Source of the DNA: Slackia exigua ATCC 700122
GTDB taxonomy: Bacteria > Actinomycetota > Coriobacteriia > Coriobacteriales > Eggerthellaceae
Assembly: GCF_000162875.1 (NCBI RefSeq)
Contig: NZ_GG700630.1
Location: 1,032,868-1,096,867, forward strand
Direction: 5' to 3'
DNA length: 64,000 bases
The translations under genes and the position numbers were made by a program. Positions 1-8,640 of the stretch are shown here, piece after piece (the first letter of the stretch is position 1; every line of letters begins with the position of its first letter). Below the pieces are notes generated by a model that searched no databases, was not told the DNA's origin, and saw only the letters and a program-made list of their open reading frames with translations.

Positions 1-125
1 ACGGAGTCGAACGCGAGGCCGGCGGTATCGTCGGCGTAGGCGACGTGCATGCCGGCGCACATGACGGCGACGAGCACGGCGGGCGCGAAAACGAGCGCCG
101 CCATGGCTTTCTTCAATGAGCCCAT
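1..125 (-). CDS. Secreted protein, N-terminal part only (runs off the window)
   Basis: Only the first 41 residues are inside the window. They form a clear Sec signal peptide: a short basic start (MGSLKKA), a hydrophobic core rich in Ala and Val, and a likely cleavage site after AYA, followed by DDTAG. An AGGGGAA ribosome binding site lies 5 bases before the ATG at 125. The mature protein is not visible, so no function can be given. A 17-bp repeat shared with the putrescine carbamoyltransferase promoter region lies about 150 bp upstream, so the two genes may be co-regulated (inference). Confidence 0.6.
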   Translation of the reverse strand, partial: MGSLKKAMAALVFAPAVLVAVMCAGMHVAYADDTAGLAFDS

Positions 126-272
126 ATGAATTCCCCTGCTGTTTCCCTGCTGCGTTTCGCGCGGGTGCCGGACGGCAGACGCGCGAGACCGATGGCACGG
201 TTTCATGAATATGAAGCCGCGTTGTTGCAATGCCGCAATATAGACGATTGGTCACGGGATGTCAGCATATTT

Positions 273-289
273 TCATGAACTGGACGTAC
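273..289. repeat. 17-bp direct repeat, copy 1
   Basis: The sequence tcatgaactggacgtac occurs here and again exactly at 1541-1557. Both copies lie in non-coding DNA about 150 bp upstream of a gene start (125 on the minus strand, 1706 on the plus strand), and they bracket the LuxR gene. A shared regulator site is the simplest reading. The rest of 126-427 shows nothing recognisable. Confidence 0.6.
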
Positions 290-427
290 GTGGTATAAAA
301 ATACCGCACGAGAGGCCGTGTTACGCGAAGGTCGTCTTTGAATTCCTCCTGAAAGAAGCCATTACGGCCGTATGCATCGAAAAAGACAGCATATCGTCCT
401 TCCAGTCTATGCGAACTCGGTCTCTCG

Positions 428-1399
428 TCACTTGCCCCAGAATTTCTGCAGCAGCTCTTGGCGCGTGGCCACGCCCGCCTTCTTGAATATGTTGTGGGTA
501 TGCGACTTCACGGTCCCCAGCACCAAGTTCAAATCGCTCGCGATGTTCTGATTGTCCTTGCCGTCTATGATGCCCCGCAGCACATCGCGCTCCCGCGCCG
601 TAAGGCCGTACTTTTCGCTAAACAGCGACATCGATAGGGCTACATAGCGTTCTTGATTGTCCGCCCGAGGTGTAGGAGGTTCGACGTGCCGGAGCTTCAG
701 CGCATCCGCGGCATGGCGCACCGCTATTACACCAAGGGTTATGACCAGGAGATTCTCTGAGAAATTGCGCTCCGAGATATAGAGGGGTAACATGGAATCC
801 AGCGTCGCTTGCGAGGGATGCCATATGAGTATGACGAAGGTGTTTTCAGCAATGATGCAGCAGATGATCATCGCGACCATGGCGATGAATCTCTTCTGGC
901 GCAGGACGAGCGCCTTTTCCACGCTGGATTTGCGATTGGAAAGAGAAACGAAGAGGAGAAAAAGGAGACACCAGGCCAAAAACGCCTCACGTGCGCTATA
1001 GAACAGCCATTGCTTGATCGGACCTTCTGGTAGCGCCGCTGCAATGAGGAGGTCCCCGATCAGAAACGCCACGCCCGGCCCGATCTTGAGCGTCACGCTT
1101 TTCTCGTCGAGATATTCGCATATGGAAAGCCAACACGACTCCAGCATGCCGGCGGCCAGAAGGGCTTTATAGTAGGGAAATTGAATGCCATAGAGCTGTT
1201 CGAGGGTAATGGGCGCCCCATGACTGAGATTCTCCATCTGGAAAATAGAGGCCAGGTCGAAAAAATACAGGAAGAAGCCGCTGGCAGCGAACATGTAGGT
1301 GCGATTTCGGGTGAGCAGGTACGCACCGAATGAAGCTGCGCTGGATACGGCACAGATGAACATCACTGCCATCGTATAGGTTGAAAACGTCGCTTCCAC
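428..1399 (-). CDS. Membrane-anchored LuxR-family transcriptional regulator
   Basis: A 323-residue protein. The first ~230 residues hold about seven hydrophobic segments and the last ~65 a LuxR helix-turn-helix (LTARERDVLRGII, then NIASDLNLVLGTVKSHTHNIFKK). This layout, a membrane sensor with a cytoplasmic LuxR output domain, is typical of Eggerthellaceae. The start is GTG at 1399, with AGAGG just upstream. It is divergent from the carbamoyltransferase operon beginning at 1706, so it probably controls that operon; the signal sensed is unknown. It is shorter than the 12-helix LuxR proteins elsewhere in this window (501 and 530 residues). Confidence 0.85.
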   Translation of the reverse strand: MEATFSTYTMAVMFICAVSSAASFGAYLLTRNRTYMFAASGFFLYFFDLASIFQMENLSHGAPITLEQLYGIQFPYYKALLAAGMLESCWLSICEYLDEKSVTLKIGPGVAFLIGDLLIAAALPEGPIKQWLFYSAREAFLAWCLLFLLFVSLSNRKSSVEKALVLRQKRFIAMVAMIICCIIAENTFVILIWHPSQATLDSMLPLYISERNFSENLLVITLGVIAVRHAADALKLRHVEPPTPRADNQERYVALSMSLFSEKYGLTARERDVLRGIIDGKDNQNIASDLNLVLGTVKSHTHNIFKKAGVATRQELLQKFWGK

Positions 1400-1540
1400 C
1401 TATGCCTCTTTTTCGCCGAGCGGACAATTATCCCCCGAGCTATGATTCCGACCTTCGCCCAACCCCAGACTACCATCCAGAAAAGTTCAACACGGTTTAA
1501 TTGGGTTTAGACGCACGATGAGCCGGCAACGATCAGAGCA

Positions 1541-1557
1541 TCATGAACTGGACGTAC
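1541..1557. promoter_or_regulatory. 17-bp direct repeat, copy 2, in the divergent LuxR/ptcA promoter region
   Basis: Exact second copy of the repeat at 273-289, located 149 bp before the ptcA start codon within the 306-bp region between the divergent LuxR and ptcA genes. Candidate regulator binding site; no binding evidence. Confidence 0.45.
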
Positions 1558-1705
1558 ATGTTCTCGCTATCCATAAACCCATTCGTCTGGCAGGCAAACC
1601 TATTCCTGGCTTTCCAAACCCGAGGACCTGAAAGCATAGTGGAGTTCGTCAGAGGCGCCGCATGGGCGGCTCCGCACTTGCAGATCTTCGACGAAGGAGG
1701 AAAGC

Positions 1706-2758
1706 ATGGCTTGCAAAGACTACATCGATACGAACGATTTCACGAAAGAAGAGCTTCTTGAGATGATCGAGCTCGCACGTGCGATGAAAGCCATGATCAA
1801 GGATGGAGGCGCGTATCCGCAGCTCTTGAAGAACAAGAGCTTGGGAATGATCTTCCAGCAGGTTTCCACCCGCACCCGCATTTCCTTCGAAACGGCCATG
1901 ACCGATTTGGGCGGACATGCGCAGTTCTTCGGGCCGGGGACCATCCAACTGGGCGGCCATGAAACCATCGAGGACTCCGCCCGCGTCATGGGCAGCTTGC
2001 TCGACGTCATGATGGCTCGCGTCGATCGCCATAAGGACATCGTCAATCTCGCGAAATACAGTAGCGTCCCCGTTATCAACGGGATGTCGGAATACAACCA
2101 TCCCACCCAGGAGCTCGGCGACCTGCTTACGATGATCGAAAACCTGCCCGAGGGAAAGAAACTCGAGGATTGCAAGGTCGCGTTCGTCGGGGATGCAACC
2201 CAAGTCTGCGTTTCGCTGATGTTCATCTGCTCCATCATGGGCATGGACTTCGTCCATTTCGGACCTAAAGGTCATCAGGTATCCGACGGCGGCCTGCAGG
2301 TCGATACCGATATCGATCTGGTCGCCATCGCTCAGAAGAACTGCGAAACCTCCGGCGGCACCGTGACCGTCTCCGACGACCTCGCGTCCATCAAGGGCGC
2401 CGACTTCATCTATACCGACGTATGGTACGGCCTCTACGACGACGAAGAAGGCACCAGCAGCTACATGGATATCTTCTATCCTAAATACCAGGTCACCATG
2501 GATATGATGAACTTCGCATCCCCGACCTCCAAATTCATGCATTGCCTTCCCGCAACCCGCGGCGAAGAAGTCGTGGACGAGGTCATGGACGATCCCGAAC
2601 GCAGCCTGTGCTGGATCGAGGCCGAGAATCGCAAGCATTCCATCCGCGCCATCCTCGTCTATCTAGTCAAACAGGCCGAAGCTCAGAAAAAGGCCGCGAA
2701 TCCGGCCATCGCCATCGATGCTGAAGCCCGCATCAACAAGGTCCTTTCCAGGATCTAG
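1706..2758 (+). CDS. ptcA: Putrescine carbamoyltransferase
   Basis: 350 residues of the aspartate/ornithine carbamoyltransferase fold. The carbamoyl-phosphate loop STRTR is at residues 55-59, and the second-substrate motifs [10 protein letters not shown] (around 130) and [11 protein letters not shown] (around 280) match putrescine carbamoyltransferase as I recall the Enterococcus enzyme, more closely than ornithine carbamoyltransferase. In that pathway N-carbamoylputrescine and phosphate give putrescine and carbamoyl phosphate, which carbamate kinase uses to make ATP. Compared with the enterococcal enzyme there is a small insertion (about residues 193-205). AGGAGG precedes the ATG. It heads an operon with an antiporter, carbamate kinase and an MFS carrier. 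No agmatine deiminase gene is in the window, so the natural carbamoyl substrate is inferred. Confidence 0.8.
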   Translation: MACKDYIDTNDFTKEELLEMIELARAMKAMIKDGGAYPQLLKNKSLGMIFQQVSTRTRISFETAMTDLGGHAQFFGPGTIQLGGHETIEDSARVMGSLLDVMMARVDRHKDIVNLAKYSSVPVINGMSEYNHPTQELGDLLTMIENLPEGKKLEDCKVAFVGDATQVCVSLMFICSIMGMDFVHFGPKGHQVSDGGLQVDTDIDLVAIAQKNCETSGGTVTVSDDLASIKGADFIYTDVWYGLYDDEEGTSSYMDIFYPKYQVTMDMMNFASPTSKFMHCLPATRGEEVVDEVMDDPERSLCWIEAENRKHSIRAILVYLVKQAEAQKKAANPAIAIDAEARINKVLSRI

Positions 2759-2830
2759 GGCCGCGTTGCCCAACGCTTCCTCAGCACGCCGTGCCAGCCT
2801 TCCCTTTCCATCGCCATGAAGGATGCTTCC

Positions 2831-4282
2831 GTGAACGAAAGAACGATTAAGCCGATCAGATTCCGTCATGGCCTGCTCGCCCTGACGTTCTTGGCTGTCG
2901 CCATGGCGTTTTGCGTGGTCGGTTTGGGAACCGAACCTCAAATGCCTCTGGTCATCGGGTGTCTCCTTGCCGGCGGACTCGCCATGTATCTCGGATTCAA
3001 GTGGGACGATGTGTTGGAGTCCATGATGAAGGGCATCATGGACTCCATGGAAGCCGTGCTCATCCTGATGTGCATCGGCATGCTCGTCGCGTCATGGATT
3101 CAGTCCGGCACCGTTCCCACGCTTATCTACTACGGCCTTGCCGTCATCAGCCCCCAGCTCTTCCTGCCCGTGGCGTTTCTTGGCACGTTGCTCGTCGGCA
3201 TCGTCCTGGGTTCCTGGGGCGCCGCAGGAACCATCGGCATAGCATTCATAGGCATCGCCGCAGCATTGGATATCCCGCTGGGCATGGCGGCAGGAGCCAT
3301 CATCGCGGGCGCATACGTGAGCGAGATCGCTTCCCCCCTTACGGACGGACCGGTTCTCTGCGCCGCAGTGGCGGGAGTCGGCGTCTTCGACATGTGCAAG
3401 AGGTTTCTACCTATCGTCATCGGCGTATGCATGCTGAGCATTGCGTTGTACTTCGGCATCGGCCATCTGGCAGATGCGACCGAAGCATCGGCGGCGGCAA
3501 GCACCGCCGGTCTGATGGGCGAGCTGTCTTCTGCCTACTCGATCGGACCTCTCACGTTGGTTCCGCTGATCGTGATGATCATATGCATCGCAGTTCAGGT
3601 GCCCGCCATCCCGGCATTTCTGCTGGGTGCCGCCCTCGGCCTGATCGAAGCGGTGTTCTTGCAGGGCGCCGACTTCGGCGTCGCGCTCGAATCCTGCAGC
3701 GCCGGCGTGACGAGCACTACCGGCTCCGCCATCATCGACGAACTGTTCAGCACAGGCGGCATTGCGGAGATGCTCCCGACGATCACTATCGTCATCTTGG
3801 TCATGGCATTCGTAGGTCTCATGCAGCATACAGGTCTGATGGATTCCCTCATCGAACCCATTGCATCGAAGCTGCAAGGCTATGCGTCGCTCCTCGCGGG
3901 CACGGTCGCAAGCGGCGCTCTGTTCAATATCGTCATGCCCGATCAATATCCCGCAATCGCCATGTCATGCAAGATGTACGGCGATGCGTTCGAGAAGCAC
4001 GGCACGCCCGGCGAAGTATGGAGCAACATCTGCAATTCCGCGTCGGGCATCACGTCGGTGCTTGTGCCTTGGAATACGTGCTCGATCTACATGGTCACCA
4101 TCCTGGGCGTGCCCTGTCTGAAATACCTGCCGTTCGCATTCTTCTGCTACCTGTACCCCATCGCGGTCATCGTACTGGGAATCTTGTTCAGCAGACAGCT
4201 CGGCTGGAAATGCATGCCTCGAGGAACGGAGAGCGTGCAGCGAAGCGACGCAGACAACGTCGCTGAAACGACGCAGGCATGA
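2831..4282 (+). CDS. NhaC-type Na+/H+ antiporter family transporter
   Basis: About 483 residues with 11-12 hydrophobic segments. The pattern of the NhaC / putative arginine-ornithine antiporter family is visible: SWGAAGTIGIAF, SEIASPLTDGPVL, and near the C-terminus NIVMPDQYPAIAMSCKM and NICNSASGITSVLVPWNTC. It lies between ptcA and carbamate kinase. A role in exchanging the carbamoylated substrate for the diamine product is more likely here than pH homeostasis (inference from context). An in-frame ATG at 2816 has no ribosome binding site; GTG at 2831 has AAGGA seven bases upstream and was chosen. Confidence 0.8.
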   Translation: MNERTIKPIRFRHGLLALTFLAVAMAFCVVGLGTEPQMPLVIGCLLAGGLAMYLGFKWDDVLESMMKGIMDSMEAVLILMCIGMLVASWIQSGTVPTLIYYGLAVISPQLFLPVAFLGTLLVGIVLGSWGAAGTIGIAFIGIAAALDIPLGMAAGAIIAGAYVSEIASPLTDGPVLCAAVAGVGVFDMCKRFLPIVIGVCMLSIALYFGIGHLADATEASAAASTAGLMGELSSAYSIGPLTLVPLIVMIICIAVQVPAIPAFLLGAALGLIEAVFLQGADFGVALESCSAGVTSTTGSAIIDELFSTGGIAEMLPTITIVILVMAFVGLMQHTGLMDSLIEPIASKLQGYASLLAGTVASGALFNIVMPDQYPAIAMSCKMYGDAFEKHGTPGEVWSNICNSASGITSVLVPWNTCSIYMVTILGVPCLKYLPFAFFCYLYPIAVIVLGILFSRQLGWKCMPRGTESVQRSDADNVAETTQA

Positions 4283-4369
4283 TCATGGGGAACCGATGCG
4301 CAGGGATGCAATGCCTCGGATCCTTGCAATCGGTCCAAGCCGCCCCCCCTCACGAAAGGAGCGTTCGAA

Positions 4370-5329
4370 ATGACCGATTCGAAAATCCTGACCAAGGTCG
4401 TGATTGCTCTCGGTGGTAACGCTTTGCAATCCAAGGGAAGCGACGGAACCGCCGAAGCCCAGCTTGAGGTTGTGAAAGATACCTGCAGGCTTCTTGCCGA
4501 GCTATCTGCCGAGGGTTATGAAATGGCCATAGTGCATGGAAACGGCCCCCAGGTAGGACGCATCCTGCTTTCAAGCGAAACGGCCAAGGACGTGGTTCCG
4601 CCCATGCCTCTCGACGTATGCGGCGCCATGAGCCAAGGCTATATCGGCTATCACGTGCAGCAGTCGCTCAAGCACGAGCTTGCTAAACGGGAGCTCGACT
4701 ACCCCGTGGTCACGATAGCCACGCAAACCATTGTAGATGGGGAAGACCCTTCCTTTAAAGATCCCACAAAGCCAATCGGCCCCTTCTACGCCGAAGAGGA
4801 AGCTCGCAGCCTCGAAGAGGAACGCGGCTACGCAATGCGCGAGGACAAGGCGCGCGGCGGGTGGCGTCGCGTCGTGGCAAGCCCGAAGCCGCAGAAAATC
4901 GTTGAAATCGATGCCATCAGGCAGCTTTGGAATTCCTCGATCGTGATCTGCGCGGGAGGCGGCGGCATCCCCGTGATCGAACATGCCGACGGCGCGCTGG
5001 AAGGCGCCGCGGCCGTCATCGACAAGGACTTCGGCGCCGAGCTCCTGGCTGAAAACGTGAACGCCGACGTGCTGCTCATCCTCACCGAAGTAGAGAAGGT
5101 CGCCCTTGATTTCGGCACGCCCGAGCAGCGCGATCTCGATTGCCTGACGTTGGCCGAGGCAGCAAGATATTGCAAGGAAGGCCAGTTCGGCAAGGGGAAC
5201 ATGCAGCCCAAGGTAGAAGCGTGCATGAAATTCGTACGCTCCTATCCCGGCAAACGCGCCATCATCACGAGCCTTTCGAAGGCCGAGGAGGCGCTCGCCG
5301 GAAAAACGGGAACCCTGTTCACGTACTAG
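4370..5329 (+). CDS. arcC: Carbamate kinase
   Basis: 319 residues, normal length for carbamate kinase (carbamoyl phosphate + ADP to ATP + carbamate). The N-terminal nucleotide loop ALGGNALQ, the motif VHGNGPQVG (around 50-58), CAGGGGIPV (around 198) and a C-terminal GNMQPKVEAC are all present. AAAGGAG lies upstream of the ATG. With the carbamoyltransferase encoded upstream it completes the substrate-level phosphorylation branch of a deiminase-type pathway. Confidence 0.93.
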   Translation: MTDSKILTKVVIALGGNALQSKGSDGTAEAQLEVVKDTCRLLAELSAEGYEMAIVHGNGPQVGRILLSSETAKDVVPPMPLDVCGAMSQGYIGYHVQQSLKHELAKRELDYPVVTIATQTIVDGEDPSFKDPTKPIGPFYAEEEARSLEEERGYAMREDKARGGWRRVVASPKPQKIVEIDAIRQLWNSSIVICAGGGGIPVIEHADGALEGAAAVIDKDFGAELLAENVNADVLLILTEVEKVALDFGTPEQRDLDCLTLAEAARYCKEGQFGKGNMQPKVEACMKFVRSYPGKRAIITSLSKAEEALAGKTGTLFTY

Positions 5330-5369
5330 ATCCTCTGCATTCCGGCCCTCTAGAAAAGAGGCGATTCGC

Positions 5370-6620
5370 ATGGGCGAACCATCAACCAAACAAAGAATCT
5401 ATCCCTGGCTCGTCGTGCTGGGTTGCGGCATGTGGGTGTCCGGTTCGATCGGGTTCCTCACGATCGTATCCGGTAACTTCTACGTACCTGTAAGCCAGGA
5501 CTTGGGAGTGACCGAATCCGATTTGGGATTCTACATGACCTTGGTGAGCATCGGCCAAGCCATCAGCTTCCCTATAGCGGGACGCACGATACCCAGAATG
5601 AACATACCCGTGCATATGACGATAATCTGCGCAATCGAGGCCATTGCCGCCATTGCCATGTCGACCTACGGCAGCGTGCATATGTGGTATGTATCCGGCC
5701 TGGTCATCGGCTTTTGCATGGGATTCAATACATCCATCGGCGTTGCTATCGTGCTGACGAACTGGTTCGCTAAGAAGACAGGGTTCGCCATCGGCATGGC
5801 ATGGGCTATCGGCTCGCTTGCCAACGCCATCATGAGCCCTCTCATCGCACAAGTCATCATCAATGCCGGATGGCGCGTCGGATACGTGGTCCTCGGCGCG
5901 GCCAGCCTCGTGCTGATGTGCAGCGCATCCCTGTTCATCATTCGCTTGAAACCTGAAATCCTAGGTCTGCTCCCTTACGGTTACGAGAAAGAGCGGGAAG
6001 GGGCACATGTAGAAGATCCCACTGACGGCGTGGCTTTCCGCGATGCGATCAAATCGCCTGCCTTCATCCTGCTGCTCGTGGCCATGACGTTGATCACTAC
6101 GACCACTATCACGAACCAGCTGTTCACCAGCTACAGCGAATCGGTAGGCTACGGCGCTGCATTCGGCAGCCTCATGGTGACCGTCGCCATGCTCTCCGAT
6201 ATCGCATGGAACCCGCTCATTGGCTTTACCTGCGACAAATTCGGGGCGGACAAGGGCGTTATCCTCTGGTGCGCCGTCACCATCCTGTCCTTCGTCTGCC
6301 TAGGCATCGGTGCATCGATGCCGGCCTTCGCCTTCGTCGGAGCAAGCTTGAACGACACAATGTATGCATGCTACGGCACAGGTATAGCCATGCTGACCGC
6401 ATTCCTGTTCGGAAGCAAAGACTATGCAAAGATCTACTCGCTGGTGCCGGCTATCGGATACGCGCTCGGGTGCATGGGCGTGCCGATATTGACCAGCATT
6501 TATCAAGCGACTGGCGGCTACAACAGCGTATGGCTGTTCTGCGCGGCCTGCGACGCGGTCATCGCGCTCTGCGTCATACTCGCCGCACGCAATTCGAAGA
6601 AGCTGCCGCGATCGGAGTAG
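5370..6620 (+). CDS. MFS transporter, OFA-like
   Basis: 416 residues with 12 predicted membrane helices. The overall form (N-terminal KQRIYPWLVVLGCGMWVSG, central loop with GLLPYGYEKE) resembles the oxalate/formate antiporter subgroup of the major facilitator superfamily. It starts 40 bp after arcC with AAAGAGG upstream of the ATG and ends the operon before the hairpin at 6694. Substrate unknown; an organic acid or amine linked to the carbamoyltransferase pathway is an inference from position. Confidence 0.8.
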   Translation: MGEPSTKQRIYPWLVVLGCGMWVSGSIGFLTIVSGNFYVPVSQDLGVTESDLGFYMTLVSIGQAISFPIAGRTIPRMNIPVHMTIICAIEAIAAIAMSTYGSVHMWYVSGLVIGFCMGFNTSIGVAIVLTNWFAKKTGFAIGMAWAIGSLANAIMSPLIAQVIINAGWRVGYVVLGAASLVLMCSASLFIIRLKPEILGLLPYGYEKEREGAHVEDPTDGVAFRDAIKSPAFILLLVAMTLITTTTITNQLFTSYSESVGYGAAFGSLMVTVAMLSDIAWNPLIGFTCDKFGADKGVILWCAVTILSFVCLGIGASMPAFAFVGASLNDTMYACYGTGIAMLTAFLFGSKDYAKIYSLVPAIGYALGCMGVPILTSIYQATGGYNSVWLFCAACDAVIALCVILAARNSKKLPRSE

Positions 6621-6693
6621 ATGGGACGCGGAGCAGAAGGGATGCGCTTGATCCAAGCGCAGGCGGCGCTCACGCGCCGTTCGTATGCGACTC

Positions 6694-6730
6694 CAAGGAC
6701 GGTTTCGGTATCGAACCGAGACCGTCCTTG
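6694..6730 (+). terminator. Hairpin terminator after the ptcA operon
   Basis: A 10-bp perfect stem (caaggacggt / accgtccttg) with a loop rich in partial pairing, 74 bp after the MFS stop codon, followed by ttcgct rather than a long T run. Probable operon end. The rest of 6731-7232 has no intact gene; a short open stretch around 6900-7003 (ending in IREGGYFAIGGKK) may be a gene remnant, and 7130-7210 is AT-rich and probably holds the fic promoter. Confidence 0.55.
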
Positions 6731-7232
6731 TTCGCTCATATCCGTTCTTGTCCGCATATGTGGAGACGTCCATGCGTGCGTAAGAGCCGGGCAATCTGAT
6801 AAGCGGACGTGACGCCGATTTAACGGAAGCCAGCCAGGCTGCGCAGTCGTTGCTTTCTGAATACCGCAGCTACATGAATGCACACGGAAAGACACTCGTC
6901 CTGTCGCGGCGAAAACGTTTGAGAAGCATGGCGACTACTACGCGATGAGCGGCTCTACAAGCATCCGCGAAGGCGGCTATTTCGCCATCGGCGGAAAGAA
7001 ATAGCATTCAGCCTTTTGCCGCCGAGCGTGCAACGCTGCATGATTTATGTTCGATGCGAAGCCGCCACGCACGCGACGAAACTATCGCCGCCGGCATGAC
7101 CGGCAACGAACGAGATTGCCGAATACTCTCTTTCGCGGTTTTGTATAAACAAATCCATGAATTACTTCATTTACTTATAATAAATACGATTTAATATAAA
7201 TTAAAAAGCACCCATGGCAATTGGAGGCTCAG

Positions 7233-8498
7233 TTGGAATACAGGGAGCTCTCGAAACTTTACCATGCAAATGCATCCACGAGCAGAGATTCCGATCTTTT
7301 GGCCGAACTGCATGTGAGGCTGCATTCCGAATCAACATTCCGAACGGGCTATATCGCAGGAAATGATGAATTGTTCCTTGCTATGCCGCGAGAAATTACC
7401 CTGCTCAGCGAAAAGATACTGCGCACAGAGCGGAAGGTCTCCTTGCGCATGCAAAACATGCCAGGAATCGCAGGAGGCGCTATTCTGCGCGGGCTCGTCC
7501 TTGACGAGATCGTATCGTCAAACGAAATCGAAGGGGTGCGCAGCACGAAGCGTGAAATAAAAGACGCGCTGAATGCGATGGGTTCGGAGGATTCGGCGCA
7601 GAAACGATTCAAAGAGCTCACAATGCTCTACATGAGCATCCTCGACCAGACGGCGAAGCTGCCGGAAGAGCCTGCGGACATTCGCGCAATATACGACCAG
7701 GTCATGAATGGAGAGCTGTCTCGCAACGACACTCCGGATGGAACGCTGTTCCGCGCTCATGGCGTTGACATCTACAACAGGGTAAAAGTCGTGCACAAAG
7801 GCCTTGAGCCTGAGAAGAAGATATACGAGGCTATGGCGGCCATGCTTGAAATCGCGCAGTCGGAAGAGATTCCTGCACTTTACGGCGCTATCGTCTCGCA
7901 CTATCTGTTCGAGTACGCGCATCCGTTCTATGATGGAAACGGGCGGACGGGAAGGTATCTCCTTGCGCTCTACCTGAGCATACCTTTATCCATGGCAACA
8001 TCCCTGTCATTGTCCAGAACGATAGCCGAACATAAAGACGTCTACTACAACGCATTCTCCATCGTTCAAGACCCTTTGAACCACGGCGAACTGACCCATT
8101 TCACGTATCAGCTGCTCGGGCTTATAAGCGACGCTCAAATCGACATACTAAACAGACTCGAAACCGCCCAACGGTCCTATGGCCGATTGACGGAAGCACT
8201 GGACCGCATCAACAGCGACTTGAAGCTCAATGCGAAGAAATCGTCGGCGGTCTTCATGCTCATGCAATATGAAACATTCGGATTCCTAGGCGACGCACCT
8301 CTTGCCGAAATAGCCCGACATCTTGATATAGGGCAGCAGATGACTAGGAAATATTTGTCTGATTTGGAAAAAATCGGCGTTGTCTGCAGGGCACGCAGAC
8401 GAAACCCCGTAACGTTCATGCTGACCGAAAGCTTCAAGCAGGAATACGGCATCAAAGTTCCTGAGTGGCGTATTCCCGCTGACCAACACCTTGCATGA
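7233..8498 (+). CDS. Fic family protein with canonical active site
   Basis: About 421 residues with the Fic motif HPFYDGNGRTGR complete (His, Gly-Asn-Gly-Arg), so it should be competent for AMP transfer. An inhibitory-helix-like (S/T)xxxE(G/N) motif, SSNEIEG, lies upstream at about residues 93-99, as in autoinhibited class II Fic proteins. The C-terminal ~110 residues include a winged-helix-like segment (IARHLDIGQQMTRKYLSDLEKIGVV), typical of DUF4172-type/HTH Fic proteins. TTG at 7233 follows GGAGG by 5 bases; the longer TTG at 7221 lacks a site. Possible target: its own DNA-binding partner or topoisomerase, unknown. Confidence 0.85.
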   Translation: MEYRELSKLYHANASTSRDSDLLAELHVRLHSESTFRTGYIAGNDELFLAMPREITLLSEKILRTERKVSLRMQNMPGIAGGAILRGLVLDEIVSSNEIEGVRSTKREIKDALNAMGSEDSAQKRFKELTMLYMSILDQTAKLPEEPADIRAIYDQVMNGELSRNDTPDGTLFRAHGVDIYNRVKVVHKGLEPEKKIYEAMAAMLEIAQSEEIPALYGAIVSHYLFEYAHPFYDGNGRTGRYLLALYLSIPLSMATSLSLSRTIAEHKDVYYNAFSIVQDPLNHGELTHFTYQLLGLISDAQIDILNRLETAQRSYGRLTEALDRINSDLKLNAKKSSAVFMLMQYETFGFLGDAPLAEIARHLDIGQQMTRKYLSDLEKIGVVCRARRRNPVTFMLTESFKQEYGIKVPEWRIPADQHLA

Positions 8499-8507
8499 AA
8501 GATATGG

Positions 8508-8545
8508 GAAGACGCGCCGTCGATATAGGTCGTCGGCGCGTCTTC
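8508..8545. terminator. Hairpin between convergent fic and adhesin genes
   Basis: A 12-bp perfect stem (gaagacgcgccg / cggcgcgtcttc) with a 14-base loop sits 10 bp after the fic stop codon. It can end transcription of fic and possibly of the convergent adhesin. Confidence 0.65.
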
Positions 8546-8640
8546 TTGATGCGATATGTTGAGTTCCGACCCATGTCCCTGCAGAATCCTATGAAACCGT
8601 AAGGGCTGATGGGCTCTTTCTTCAGACGCAAAGCGTCCTG

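Noticed and set aside
259..486. Small plus-strand gene left of the LuxR gene
   Set aside because: Overlaps the LuxR 3' end, has no ribosome site and no recognisable features.
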